12,291 nucleotides of DNA from Dehalococcoidales bacterium (lineage in GTDB: Bacteria; Chloroflexota; Dehalococcoidia; Dehalococcoidales; UBA2162), in assembly GCA_020354275.1 (NCBI GenBank), contig CP070645.1, forward strand, positions 1,709,226-1,721,516. Direction: 5' to 3'. Of this stretch, positions 6,820 through 12,291 are shown in pieces. Under the pieces are notes generated by a model that had not been told where the DNA came from, searched no databases, and worked only from the letters and a program-made list of their open reading frames with translations. The position numbers and the translations under genes are program-made. Numbering within the stretch: the first letter of the stretch is position 1; every line of letters starts with the position of its first letter.

Positions 6820-6855
6820 GCAGCAGCTCAAAGTCAGGGATTTGGGTTGCTGCTT
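6818..6855. repeat. Long inverted repeat upstream of the QW-repeat gene
   Basis: Arms 6818-6832 and 6841-6855 pair over 15 positions with one mismatch and one G-T pair (AAGCAGCA / TGCTGCTT at the base), around an 8-base loop. It lies 78 bases past the hydrolase stop on the minus strand and touches the next promoter. It may act as a terminator or barrier for the hydrolase transcript, although no T-run follows, or as an operator. Confidence 0.5.
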
Positions 6856-6932
6856 AACAAAGAGTACAAGCAGAACGGGATGAATACGGCACCATGTCTG
6901 TTTGTGTTAATGGCGAAAACCAGCCGGCTGTC

Positions 6933-7823
6933 TTATCTTAGTGTCATGTCGAAGAAGGTAGTTACCCGGTTTATGTATTCTTCAGGGTAGGTCAGGTATG
7001 CTTTCACATGGCTGGCGCCGGGTGCTACCCATAGCTGGTTTTGGGGGTTAAGGGAAGCCTGGTACAGTCTTTGGGCGTGTTCCTGGGGTACCGTTTCATC
7101 ATCCTCACCGTGAATAAATAAGATGGGCCTTGGTGCAATCTGGGCAACTACTGCGACAGGGCTGACCGCATTAAAGTCAACGCCGTACATAATCTTGACC
7201 AGGAACAGCAGGGGGCCGAGAAAGAACTTCGGGAACTTGGTGCGTTTGCTAAACTCCGGCTCCATCATGTCTTTCAGGTCAGCAAAGCCACTGTCACTTA
7301 CCAGTGCACTGATATCGCTGTTTTCTGCGGTGGCCAGAACAGCGGTGGCGGCACCTACCGAGAAACCGAGCACGCCAATCCGCTGAAAGCCCCGGCCTTT
7401 CACATATTCCACGGCCCCGTTAAGGTCCCTTTGTTCGTAGTAACCGGCTGACATCATGTTGCCCTCGGATTCGCCGTGGCCGCGAAGGTCGAACATGAGG
7501 ACGTTGTAACCATGCTCAACCAACTTTGAGGCAATACCGAGCATTCCGATGCTGGGGTCGGCTCTGTGCTGGTCGGCGCCGTGTACCATGATGATAACCC
7601 CCTGGCTGTCCGCTACCGGAAGAAACCAGCCGTGAAGGATTAGTTCATCTTCCATGCTCGGGAAGGAAACGTCTTCGTAATCAAGCCCGACCAGTGCCGG
7701 GTCCTGCTCTACGGCTAAACGCTCTACCCGGGTCATGGAATACCCCAGATAACCGGATATCCCCAGCGTCGCCACGACAATGACCAGAACAAGGGTCAGT
7801 ACCGCTTTCCACCACCACTTCAT
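6933..7823 (-). CDS. Membrane-anchored alpha/beta hydrolase
   Basis: This 296-residue serine hydrolase has an N-terminal membrane segment (about 7-28) after MKWWWK. The segment is either an uncleaved signal anchor or a signal peptide, which would place the catalytic domain outside the membrane. The alpha/beta hydrolase core follows: oxyanion-region MVHGADQHR at 79-87, FDLRGHGES at 111-119, nucleophile elbow GFSVG with Ser155, Asp242 in GEDDETVP and His272 in ASHV, giving a complete Ser-Asp-His triad. The style resembles the BEM46/ABHD family of esterase-like proteins; the substrate cannot be inferred. The ATG has AAAGGAGG 7 bases upstream. It has its own promoter with an operator-like palindrome, and it is divergent from the nitroreductase gene. 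Confidence 0.9.
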   Translation of the reverse strand: MKWWWKAVLTLVLVIVVATLGISGYLGYSMTRVERLAVEQDPALVGLDYEDVSFPSMEDELILHGWFLPVADSQGVIIMVHGADQHRADPSIGMLGIASKLVEHGYNVLMFDLRGHGESEGNMMSAGYYEQRDLNGAVEYVKGRGFQRIGVLGFSVGAATAVLATAENSDISALVSDSGFADLKDMMEPEFSKRTKFPKFFLGPLLFLVKIMYGVDFNAVSPVAVVAQIAPRPILFIHGEDDETVPQEHAQRLYQASLNPQNQLWVAPGASHVKAYLTYPEEYINRVTTFFDMTLR

Positions 7824-7851
7824 TGGGGAGCCTCCTTTGTGCTAGCTTGCT

Positions 7852-7880
7852 ATATTAGAGCCCGGCTTGCCCCTTGTCAA
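7852..7880 (-). promoter_or_regulatory. Hydrolase promoter TTGACA-17-TAATAT with palindromic -35
   Basis: On the minus strand TTGACA (7875-7880) and TAATAT (7852-7857) are 17 bases apart, and the hydrolase ATG follows about 30 bases on. The -35 lies in the perfect odd palindrome CCTTG-T-CAAGG (7872-7882). Both lie within wider 7-base arms AGCCCGG (7859-7865) and CCGGGCT (7904-7910). The layout suggests repression, with an unknown regulator. Confidence 0.55.
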
Positions 7881-7972
7881 GGCAAAGATGTAAAATCGGG
7901 AAACCGGGCTGCAATCATGCCTTATCAACTTAAGGCCAGCGGTTTTTAATTTCCTGCTAATGGGGTGTTTAA

Positions 7973-8542
7973 ATGGTTAGAGAGCTGATACTGACGAACA
8001 GGAGCTACCGCAGGTTCTACCAGGAAGTATCTGTGGAGATGGAAACCTTAAATGAGCTTGTTGACTTGGCCAGGCACTCGGCATCGGCCGGCAACAGGCA
8101 ACCGTTGAAATACATCCTTTCCTGTGATGCCGGTAAAAATGCCCTTATCTTTCCCCATCTTGCCTGGGCTGCCTACCTGGCGGACTGGCCCGGCCCGGAG
8201 GAAGGGGAAAGGCCTTCAGCCTATATCATTGTTCTTGGCGACACTGAGATAGTCAAATCTTTCGGGTGCGACCACGGCATAGCCGCTCAGAGTATTCTCC
8301 TGGGGGCTGTGGAGAGGGGCCTGGGTGGCTGCATTATTGCCGGGGTACGCCATGACGGCCTGCGTAAAACACTCGCGATACCTTCCCGATATGAGATACT
8401 GCTGGTGCTGGCGATAGGTAGACCCAAGGAGACGGTTGTTATTGAGGCTGTTGGTGCTGACGGTGATATCAAATACTGGCGTGACAGCGAGGGCTGGCAC
8501 CACGTCCCGAAACGGTCCCTGGATGATATCATTGTTGATTAG
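7973..8542 (+). CDS. Nitroreductase-family FMN oxidoreductase
   Basis: This 189-residue protein matches the FMN-dependent nitroreductase fold in length and motif order. NRSYRRF (9-15) carries the Arg residues that hold the FMN phosphate, SASAGNRQP (36-44) corresponds to the usual S-P-S-S-G-N-x-Q-P stretch, HGIAAQSILLGAVERGLGGC (101-120) is the helix and flavin-proximal loop, and LAIGRPKE near residue 147 is the standard C-terminal signature. Members reduce nitro groups, quinones or flavins with NAD(P)H, or take part in dehalogenation and cofactor chemistry; the true substrate is not visible. The ATG follows GGGGTG by 5 bases. It is divergent from the hydrolase and 70 bases upstream of the acyl-CoA synthetase-like gene, which appears to have its own promoter. 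Confidence 0.92.
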   Translation: MVRELILTNRSYRRFYQEVSVEMETLNELVDLARHSASAGNRQPLKYILSCDAGKNALIFPHLAWAAYLADWPGPEEGERPSAYIIVLGDTEIVKSFGCDHGIAAQSILLGAVERGLGGCIIAGVRHDGLRKTLAIPSRYEILLVLAIGRPKETVVIEAVGADGDIKYWRDSEGWHHVPKRSLDDIIVD

Positions 8543-8561
8543 CCCATTTTGGGGTTATAAT
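8532..8561 (+). promoter_or_regulatory. Putative promoter of the acyl-CoA synthetase-like gene
   Basis: TTGTTG (8532-8537) and a perfect TATAAT (8556-8561) are 18 bases apart, straddling the nitroreductase stop. The expected transcript start is about 45 bases before the TTG start codon of the next gene. Confidence 0.45.
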
Positions 8562-8612
8562 ATAAACGCTTTTCAACCGTAAAGGTATTCTTGCTGAAGA
8601 AGGGTTGAGCAT

Positions 8613-10040
8613 TTGCCACCGGAAAAACCTTACCCGCTGGATGAAATCCTGCACCCGAAATCGGTTGCCGTTGTTGGCGCTTCCGCCAGTCAGCAGGCGG
8701 GGGGCTGGGTATCCCGGCTGATAAACTTTGGGTATACCGGCGAGGTCTATCCGGTGAATCCCCGTGCTGACGAGATAAACGGGCTGAAGGCTTATCCTAC
8801 CGTCAGGGATATACCCTACCCCGTGGACTATGTAATTTTTAATATTCCGGCCAGGCTGGCACCCCAGATTATGGAAGACTGTGTTGCCAAAGGGGTGAAG
8901 GCAGTCCACATGTTCACCGCCGGCTTCAGCGAGACGGGTCGGGGGGAGGCGGCGGAACTAGAAAGACAGACAGCCGAGACTGCCCGGAAGGGCGGTGTTC
9001 GTATCATCGGCCCCAACTGCATGGGTGTCTATTGCCCGGAATCGGGTCTGACTTTTAATCCGGCCTTCTCCAGGGAGCCGGGTAAGGTAGCCTTTATTGC
9101 CCAGACCGGAGCCGGAACAATACGCTTTGTCTACCTGGCCAATGACATGGGTATTCACTTCAGCAAGGTGATCAGCTACGGTAATGCCATAGACCTTGAT
9201 GCCCCTGACTTCTTAGAATACCTGGCTGGTGATGACGAGACCGGTATTATCGGTTGCTACATTGAGGGGGTCAGGGACGGGCGCCGTTTCCTAGAGGTGG
9301 TGAAGAAGTGCCTTTCGGCCAAGCCGGTGGTCATATTGAAGGCGGGGCTGACTGAGGGCGGTGCCGGGGCAGCTGCCTCGCACACCGCTGCCCTGGCCGG
9401 TTCGGGATTGGTCTGGGATGCTTTCTTCAAGCAGACTAGGGCTGTCCCGGTGAATACCATTGAAGAAATGGCCGATATGCTGTTAACCTTTTCCCATATG
9501 CCCTGCCCCGGGGGAAGGAGGGTGGCTATTGTGGGCAGGGGTGGTGGTATCGGAGTCATTGCCACCGATACCTGTGAGCGGGCCGGGCTCAGGGTTCCCC
9601 CTTTCCTTAATGAGACCAGAAGGCAGCTGGAAGAGATAATACCTGAGGCCGGTACCGGTGCCCGGAATCCGGTTGAGACGGCCCTGGGGATGGCCGGTGC
9701 CGCTGATTTCTATAACCGGGGGCTGGCTATCGTGGATGCCGATCCCCAGATAGACCTTATCCTGATACAGCTGGCGGTGGATGTTTACGGTGGGCGTCAA
9801 CCATATTTGAAAGAACAGTTGGTAAGTACCGCTGAGGTTTTAATCAACACGGCTCAAGCACTGGCCAAGCCGGTAGCCGTTGTTTTTGGAATTGGTGAGG
9901 ATATCAATAGCATTACCGCTGTGCTTGAGGCCAGGCAGAAATTACTGGCGGCCGGGATACCGGTCTATTCCAGCATTGAGGTGGCTGCCCGGTGTTTGAA
10001 TAAGCTTATCGAATATAATCAGTGGCCTGAAACAGACTGA
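8613..10040 (+). CDS. Acyl-CoA synthetase (ADP-forming), alpha-subunit type
   Basis: This 475-residue protein has the three domains of the alpha chain of ADP-forming acetyl-CoA synthetase (acyl-CoA + ADP + Pi = acid + ATP + CoA). They are a CoA-binding Rossmann domain (about 10-135, SVAVVGAS and VYPVNP), a succinyl-CoA ligase-like domain (about 150-290) and a third flavodoxin-like domain (about 310-465). The phospho-carrier His is present: His257 in AAASHTAALAG, with the partner Glu218 in YIEGVRD. The length is that of a separate alpha subunit, not of the roughly 700-residue alpha-beta fusion. The ATP-grasp beta subunit is not adjacent: the gene ends 12 bases before a convergent DUF72 gene. 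The start is a TTG preceded by a modest AAGGG. Substrate could be acetate, branched or aryl acids; whether it works alone is uncertain. Confidence 0.88.
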   Translation: MPPEKPYPLDEILHPKSVAVVGASASQQAGGWVSRLINFGYTGEVYPVNPRADEINGLKAYPTVRDIPYPVDYVIFNIPARLAPQIMEDCVAKGVKAVHMFTAGFSETGRGEAAELERQTAETARKGGVRIIGPNCMGVYCPESGLTFNPAFSREPGKVAFIAQTGAGTIRFVYLANDMGIHFSKVISYGNAIDLDAPDFLEYLAGDDETGIIGCYIEGVRDGRRFLEVVKKCLSAKPVVILKAGLTEGGAGAAASHTAALAGSGLVWDAFFKQTRAVPVNTIEEMADMLLTFSHMPCPGGRRVAIVGRGGGIGVIATDTCERAGLRVPPFLNETRRQLEEIIPEAGTGARNPVETALGMAGAADFYNRGLAIVDADPQIDLILIQLAVDVYGGRQPYLKEQLVSTAEVLINTAQALAKPVAVVFGIGEDINSITAVLEARQKLLAAGIPVYSSIEVAARCLNKLIEYNQWPETD

Positions 10041-10052
10041 TAGTTGGCGGTC

Positions 10053-10931
10053 TCAGGAGTCGTCTTCTTGGGGCGGGCTTTCTTGAACGGACGGTTCTTT
10101 CAGCGGTATTTGCAGGGTTCTCATCAGGTCAACGGCGTTGCGTGGGGCATACGCCTGCCAGTGGTTATTAAAAAAAGCAAACATTAATCTGGCCTTTTCT
10201 GTAGCTCTCTTAACCTGACCGGCCAGATCATCTATTTCCGGCTGGGAATATAAATATTTATAACGGGTTTCGCTGTTTCCCTTCCACCACATTTCGGCAT
10301 TCCTGCCGTGGAAGCGAAAATATGACATGTCCGATGTTACTGGTATTTCCCGGGCTACCGAGGTCCCGAATTTGGGCTCATCAATCTGCACCCAGCTTAT
10401 CTGGTTTTCGCTGAGCAAACGGGCAGTGTTATCATCGTCGCTCCAGCTGCGGTGCCTCAGCTCAACGGCCAGGTTATAATGGCCAAATGTCTTGATGACC
10501 GCCTTCAATATCTGTCTGCCCTCACCATTATTCTTGAAGCTGGACGGGAACTGTGCCAGCAGTGCCCCCAGTTTCCCGTTACTCGCCAGCGGTTCAATGC
10601 TGCGCTGAAAAAGTTCAACATCTTCACGGGATATCGCCGCGTCCTGTCCGGTCGATTGCTGGTACATCTTTGGGTGAGTGAATTTCTGCCACAGCTTGAC
10701 GGTAAAGAGGAAGTCTGCGGGTACCTTACGGGCCCAGTTATGAGCATAACCCGGGTTCGGTGGCCGGTAGAATGAGCTGTTGATCTCGACAGTATTGAAA
10801 AACTGGCTGTAATAGGATAGTTCATCAATCTTACCCCTGGGGTAGAAGTAACCCGCCCAGGTGCCCTCTCCCCTGGGGTAAGACCAGCCTGATGTGCCGA
10901 TATAGAGCCTGGTTGTATCAGGTATCTCCAT
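10053..10931 (-). CDS. DUF72 family protein (YecE-like)
   Basis: This 292-residue protein is a typical-length DUF72 member, a TIM-barrel family without an established biochemical role. Landmarks are IGTSGWSY (11-18), FNTVEINSSFYRPP beginning at 45, the LAQFPSSF segment, AVELRHRSW in mid-protein and YFRFHGR further on, all family signatures. The C-terminal 15-20 residues are acidic and proline-rich and probably disordered. There is no signal peptide. The ATG has GAGG 5 bases upstream and a near-consensus promoter about 20 bases before it. It converges on the acyl-CoA synthetase-like gene with only 12 bases between stops and is divergent from the SDR gene. Confidence 0.92.
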   Translation of the reverse strand: MEIPDTTRLYIGTSGWSYPRGEGTWAGYFYPRGKIDELSYYSQFFNTVEINSSFYRPPNPGYAHNWARKVPADFLFTVKLWQKFTHPKMYQQSTGQDAAISREDVELFQRSIEPLASNGKLGALLAQFPSSFKNNGEGRQILKAVIKTFGHYNLAVELRHRSWSDDDNTARLLSENQISWVQIDEPKFGTSVAREIPVTSDMSYFRFHGRNAEMWWKGNSETRYKYLYSQPEIDDLAGQVKRATEKARLMFAFFNNHWQAYAPRNAVDLMRTLQIPLKEPSVQESPPQEDDS

Positions 10932-10957
10932 TATTCCTCTAAGGTTATTTGTATATG

Positions 10958-10986
10958 ATAATAGAATATTTATTCAGCCACATCAA
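10958..10986 (-). promoter_or_regulatory. DUF72 gene promoter, TTGATG-17-TATTAT
   Basis: On the minus strand TTGATG (10981-10986) and TATTAT (10958-10963) are separated by 17 bases. The predicted transcript starts about 20 bases before the DUF72 ATG and includes its GAGG ribosome-binding site. Confidence 0.55.
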
Positions 10987-11003
10987 TTGGTAAAAGTAGA
11001 TTT

Positions 11004-11030
11004 AATGGTAATCGCTATTATTTTACCATT
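11004..11030. repeat. Inverted repeat AATGGTAA-11-TTACCATT, operator candidate
   Basis: Two perfect 8-base arms (11004-11011 and 11023-11030) are separated by 11 bases. A third related element, ATTGGTAAAA at 10986-10995, overlaps the DUF72 -35 by one base and is the reverse complement of TTTTACCATT (11021-11030) at 9 of 10 positions. Repeated GGTAA half-sites beside a promoter suggest a transcription-factor site. Confidence 0.45.
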
Positions 11031-11078
11031 TTAACTTAGAATACCGTCTATTTTTAGTTGATTTTACTGTAACCTCCA

Positions 11079-11107
11079 TTGGCAGGACGGTTGTCGTGGG
11101 ATATAAT
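11079..11107 (+). promoter_or_regulatory. SDR gene promoter, TTGGCA-17-TATAAT
   Basis: TTGGCA (11079-11084) and a perfect TATAAT (11102-11107) are separated by 17 bases on the plus strand. The expected transcript start near 11114 leaves a leader of about 150 bases before the SDR start codon. Confidence 0.55.
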
Positions 11108-11267
11108 TGTCATGGTTACTTTCTAATTCAAACCGGAAAGCCAGGCAAATGGGAACATGCTTCCACTCTGTTGTCTGGATGGCTGTTGTTTATATGACGG
11201 GCTTGTTAGATATTGATTTACTGCGATAGTAATTAATTAGATTGATTCTACATCTTGAGGAGGGTAT

Positions 11268-12071
11268 ATGAAACTTAAAGGACAGGTAGCAGTAGTCACC
11301 GGTGCCGGCCGGGGAATCGGCCGTGCCTATGCCCTGCGGCTGGCGGGTCTCGGGGCTGATGTTGTCATTAATGACATCGACCTTGAATCAGCCCTGGAGT
11401 TTGACGAGGAACTGACGGCCCCAACGGTGATGGACGAAGTGAAAAATCTTGGTGTGCGAAGCCAGGGTATTGAGGCTGACGTCAGGGATAAAAGTGCCGT
11501 TGACGCTATGTTCCAGCAGGTTCTCGCTGAGTTCGGCCGGGTGGATATTCTGGTGAATAATGCCGGAGGTATGGCTGGAGATAGAACCCGTAGCTTTGCC
11601 GCCAGTATGCCGGAAGAAGATATACGGGCTACCTTTGATAGGAACCTGATGGGAACTATATTTTGTTCCCAGGCGGCAGCAATACCGATGAAAGAACAGA
11701 GGTACGGGCGTATCATTACTGTCTCTTCGCAGGCTGGTATGAGGGGTAGTCCCAGGGGGTTCTACGCATCCTACAGTGCTGCCAAAGCAGCTATTATTAA
11801 CTATACCCAGAACCTGGCGCAAGAACTGGGTCCCTATGGCATCAACGTCAACTGCATTGCCCCTGCCTACATTAAAAGCGGGCGGATGATAGCCTGGAAC
11901 CGGTGGGACCTTGAAGAACGTCAGCAAAGTATGTCCCGGGATATTCCTCTAGGCAGGTTGGGGGAACCGGAGGATTGCGCCAAGGTACTGGAATTCTTCG
12001 TGACCGACCTATCCGACTATGTCACCGGCCAGTGCCTGAGTGTCTGTGGCGGGGCAATAAGGTTCAAATAA
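11268..12071 (+). CDS. Short-chain dehydrogenase/reductase (FabG-like SDR)
   Basis: This 267-residue classical SDR catalyses NAD(P)-dependent oxidation or reduction of a hydroxyl/carbonyl pair. The nucleotide-binding motif TGAGRGIG is at 11-18, NNAG at 97-100, the catalytic Asn at 126 (RNLMG), Ser154, and Tyr169-x3-Lys173 (YSAAK). Asp36 at the end of the second strand (VVINDID) favours NAD over NADP. An insertion of about 10 residues relative to short FabG proteins follows beta-2 (around 41-56). The C-terminus GQCLSVCGGA is typical of the family. The ATG follows GGAGG with a 5-base spacer. It converges on a CaiB/BaiF CoA-transferase gene, so a role in CoA-linked or fatty-acid degradation, such as a 3-hydroxyacyl-CoA dehydrogenase-like step, is plausible, but the substrate is not visible. 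Confidence 0.93.
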   Translation: MKLKGQVAVVTGAGRGIGRAYALRLAGLGADVVINDIDLESALEFDEELTAPTVMDEVKNLGVRSQGIEADVRDKSAVDAMFQQVLAEFGRVDILVNNAGGMAGDRTRSFAASMPEEDIRATFDRNLMGTIFCSQAAAIPMKEQRYGRIITVSSQAGMRGSPRGFYASYSAAKAAIINYTQNLAQELGPYGINVNCIAPAYIKSGRMIAWNRWDLEERQQSMSRDIPLGRLGEPEDCAKVLEFFVTDLSDYVTGQCLSVCGGAIRFK

Positions 12072-12077
12072 GACCCC

Positions 12078-12094
12078 GGTGTCATTAAGACGCC
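12078..12094 (+). terminator. Weak hairpin after the SDR gene
   Basis: GGTGTC and GACGCC form a 6-bp stem (one G-T pair) with a 5-base loop, 7 bases after the SDR stop. There is no following T-run, so this is only a possible 3' end or terminator. The remaining bases to 12201 show nothing else I can support. Confidence 0.25.
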
Positions 12095-12201
12095 CCGGAT
12101 CGGCGTGTATACTTTGATTGAATAGTAATTAGACTTATTAGAGTATTTCGTTGACTGTGCTGATAACGGTAAGGTACGTTACTTAAGCCAGTTCCCGGGG
12201 A

Positions 12202-12291
12202 TTATTCCAGTACCCCCTCCCTTATTAGCTCTTCAATCTCCTCGTCTGACATGCCGAGGAACTCTTTCAGGGCATATTCATTATGCTCCCC
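12202..12291 (-). CDS. CaiB/BaiF-family CoA-transferase, C-terminal fragment
   Basis: The minus strand is open from the right edge to a TAA at 12202-12204, giving the last 29 residues: GEHNEYALKEFLGMSDEEI then EELIREGVLE. This matches the characteristic end of family III (CaiB/BaiF) CoA-transferases, where a GEHNxxVL-type segment is followed by a GxSxEEIxxLxxEGVI-type helix. The enzymes move CoA between acyl groups such as formyl, carnitine, bile-acid or aromatic acids, with a catalytic Asp further upstream that is outside the window. It converges on the SDR gene with about 130 bases between stops. The substrate cannot be told from this fragment. Confidence 0.82.
   Translation of the reverse strand, partial: GEHNEYALKEFLGMSDEEIEELIREGVLE

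Larger units (their letters stand above)
10932..11267. other. Divergent regulatory region, DUF72 / SDR genes
   Basis: This 336-base AT-rich stretch contains no credible gene. It holds one strong promoter in each direction and an inverted repeat between them, listed separately. The SDR transcript would have a leader of about 150 bases, in which I recognise no known riboswitch. A perfect AT palindrome TAATTAATTA lies near 11230. Confidence 0.6.

Noticed and set aside
6921..6930. Palindrome CAGCCGGCTG just after the hydrolase stop, as a terminator
   Set aside because: With a loop it leaves only a 3-bp stem; the following GGTTTTC on the minus strand is not a convincing U-run.
11151..11164. LexA-like box GGGAACATGCTTCC upstream of the SDR gene
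   Set aside because: The Gram-positive LexA site needs GAAC-N4-GTTC; the right half here is TTCC, and there is no SOS gene nearby.
11108..11260. Riboswitch in the roughly 150-base SDR leader
   Set aside because: I could not identify conserved core motifs of cobalamin, TPP, SAM, FMN or glycine riboswitches, and only short stems are apparent.
12150..12180. TTGACT-containing promoter-like sequence on the plus strand
   Set aside because: It has no good -10 at the right distance and would only read antisense into the CoA-transferase gene.

Overview
The window reads as chromosomal DNA of an anaerobic bacterium of moderate GC content. The content (cytosolic-type NiFe hydrogenase beside a MetV/MetF pair, CaiB/BaiF CoA-transferase, ADP-forming acyl-CoA synthetase alpha chain, FabG-like SDR, DUF72, frequent TTG and GTG starts) fits a Dehalococcoidia-like Chloroflexota or another Wood-Ljungdahl anaerobe. 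That assignment is inference from gene content; nothing in the window fixes the taxon. There are no rRNA or tRNA genes, CRISPR arrays, insertion sequences or phage genes.

Left third (1-4687, all minus strand, transcribed right to left): one tightly packed operon in the order NiFe hydrogenase small subunit, large subunit, hydrogenase maturation protease, MetV (Cys-rich methylene-THF reductase partner), MetF (FAD methylene-THF reductase), then an unrecognised gene that runs off the left edge. Gaps within the first five genes run from a 4-base overlap to 17 bases. The 409-base region upstream (4688-5096) holds two good sigma70-type promoters facing the operon, a palindrome on the proximal -35, a hairpin at the predicted transcript start, and three short repeats spaced 19 bp apart. 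A separate promoter faces the ZIP gene.

Middle (5097-7823): a ZIP-family metal transporter (plus) converges on a small QW-repeat protein of the prenyltransferase/squalene cyclase toroid fold (minus). Behind it lies a membrane-anchored alpha/beta hydrolase (minus) with its own TTGACA-type promoter.

Right third (7973-12291): a short nitroreductase and an ADP-forming acyl-CoA synthetase alpha-type protein without an adjacent ATP-grasp beta subunit (both plus), a DUF72 protein (minus), a 336-base divergent regulatory region, an SDR oxidoreductase (plus), and the last 29 residues of a CaiB/BaiF CoA-transferase (minus) at the right edge.

The most interesting unit is the hydrogenase-MetVF operon. 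The hydrogenase has no Tat signal, no membrane cytochrome and no HdrA/MvhD partner in view, while the next genes encode an Fe-S-rich adaptor and the flavoprotein that reduces methylene-THF. This suggests, as a hypothesis, a soluble complex passing electrons from H2 to methylene-tetrahydrofolate in the methyl branch of the Wood-Ljungdahl pathway.
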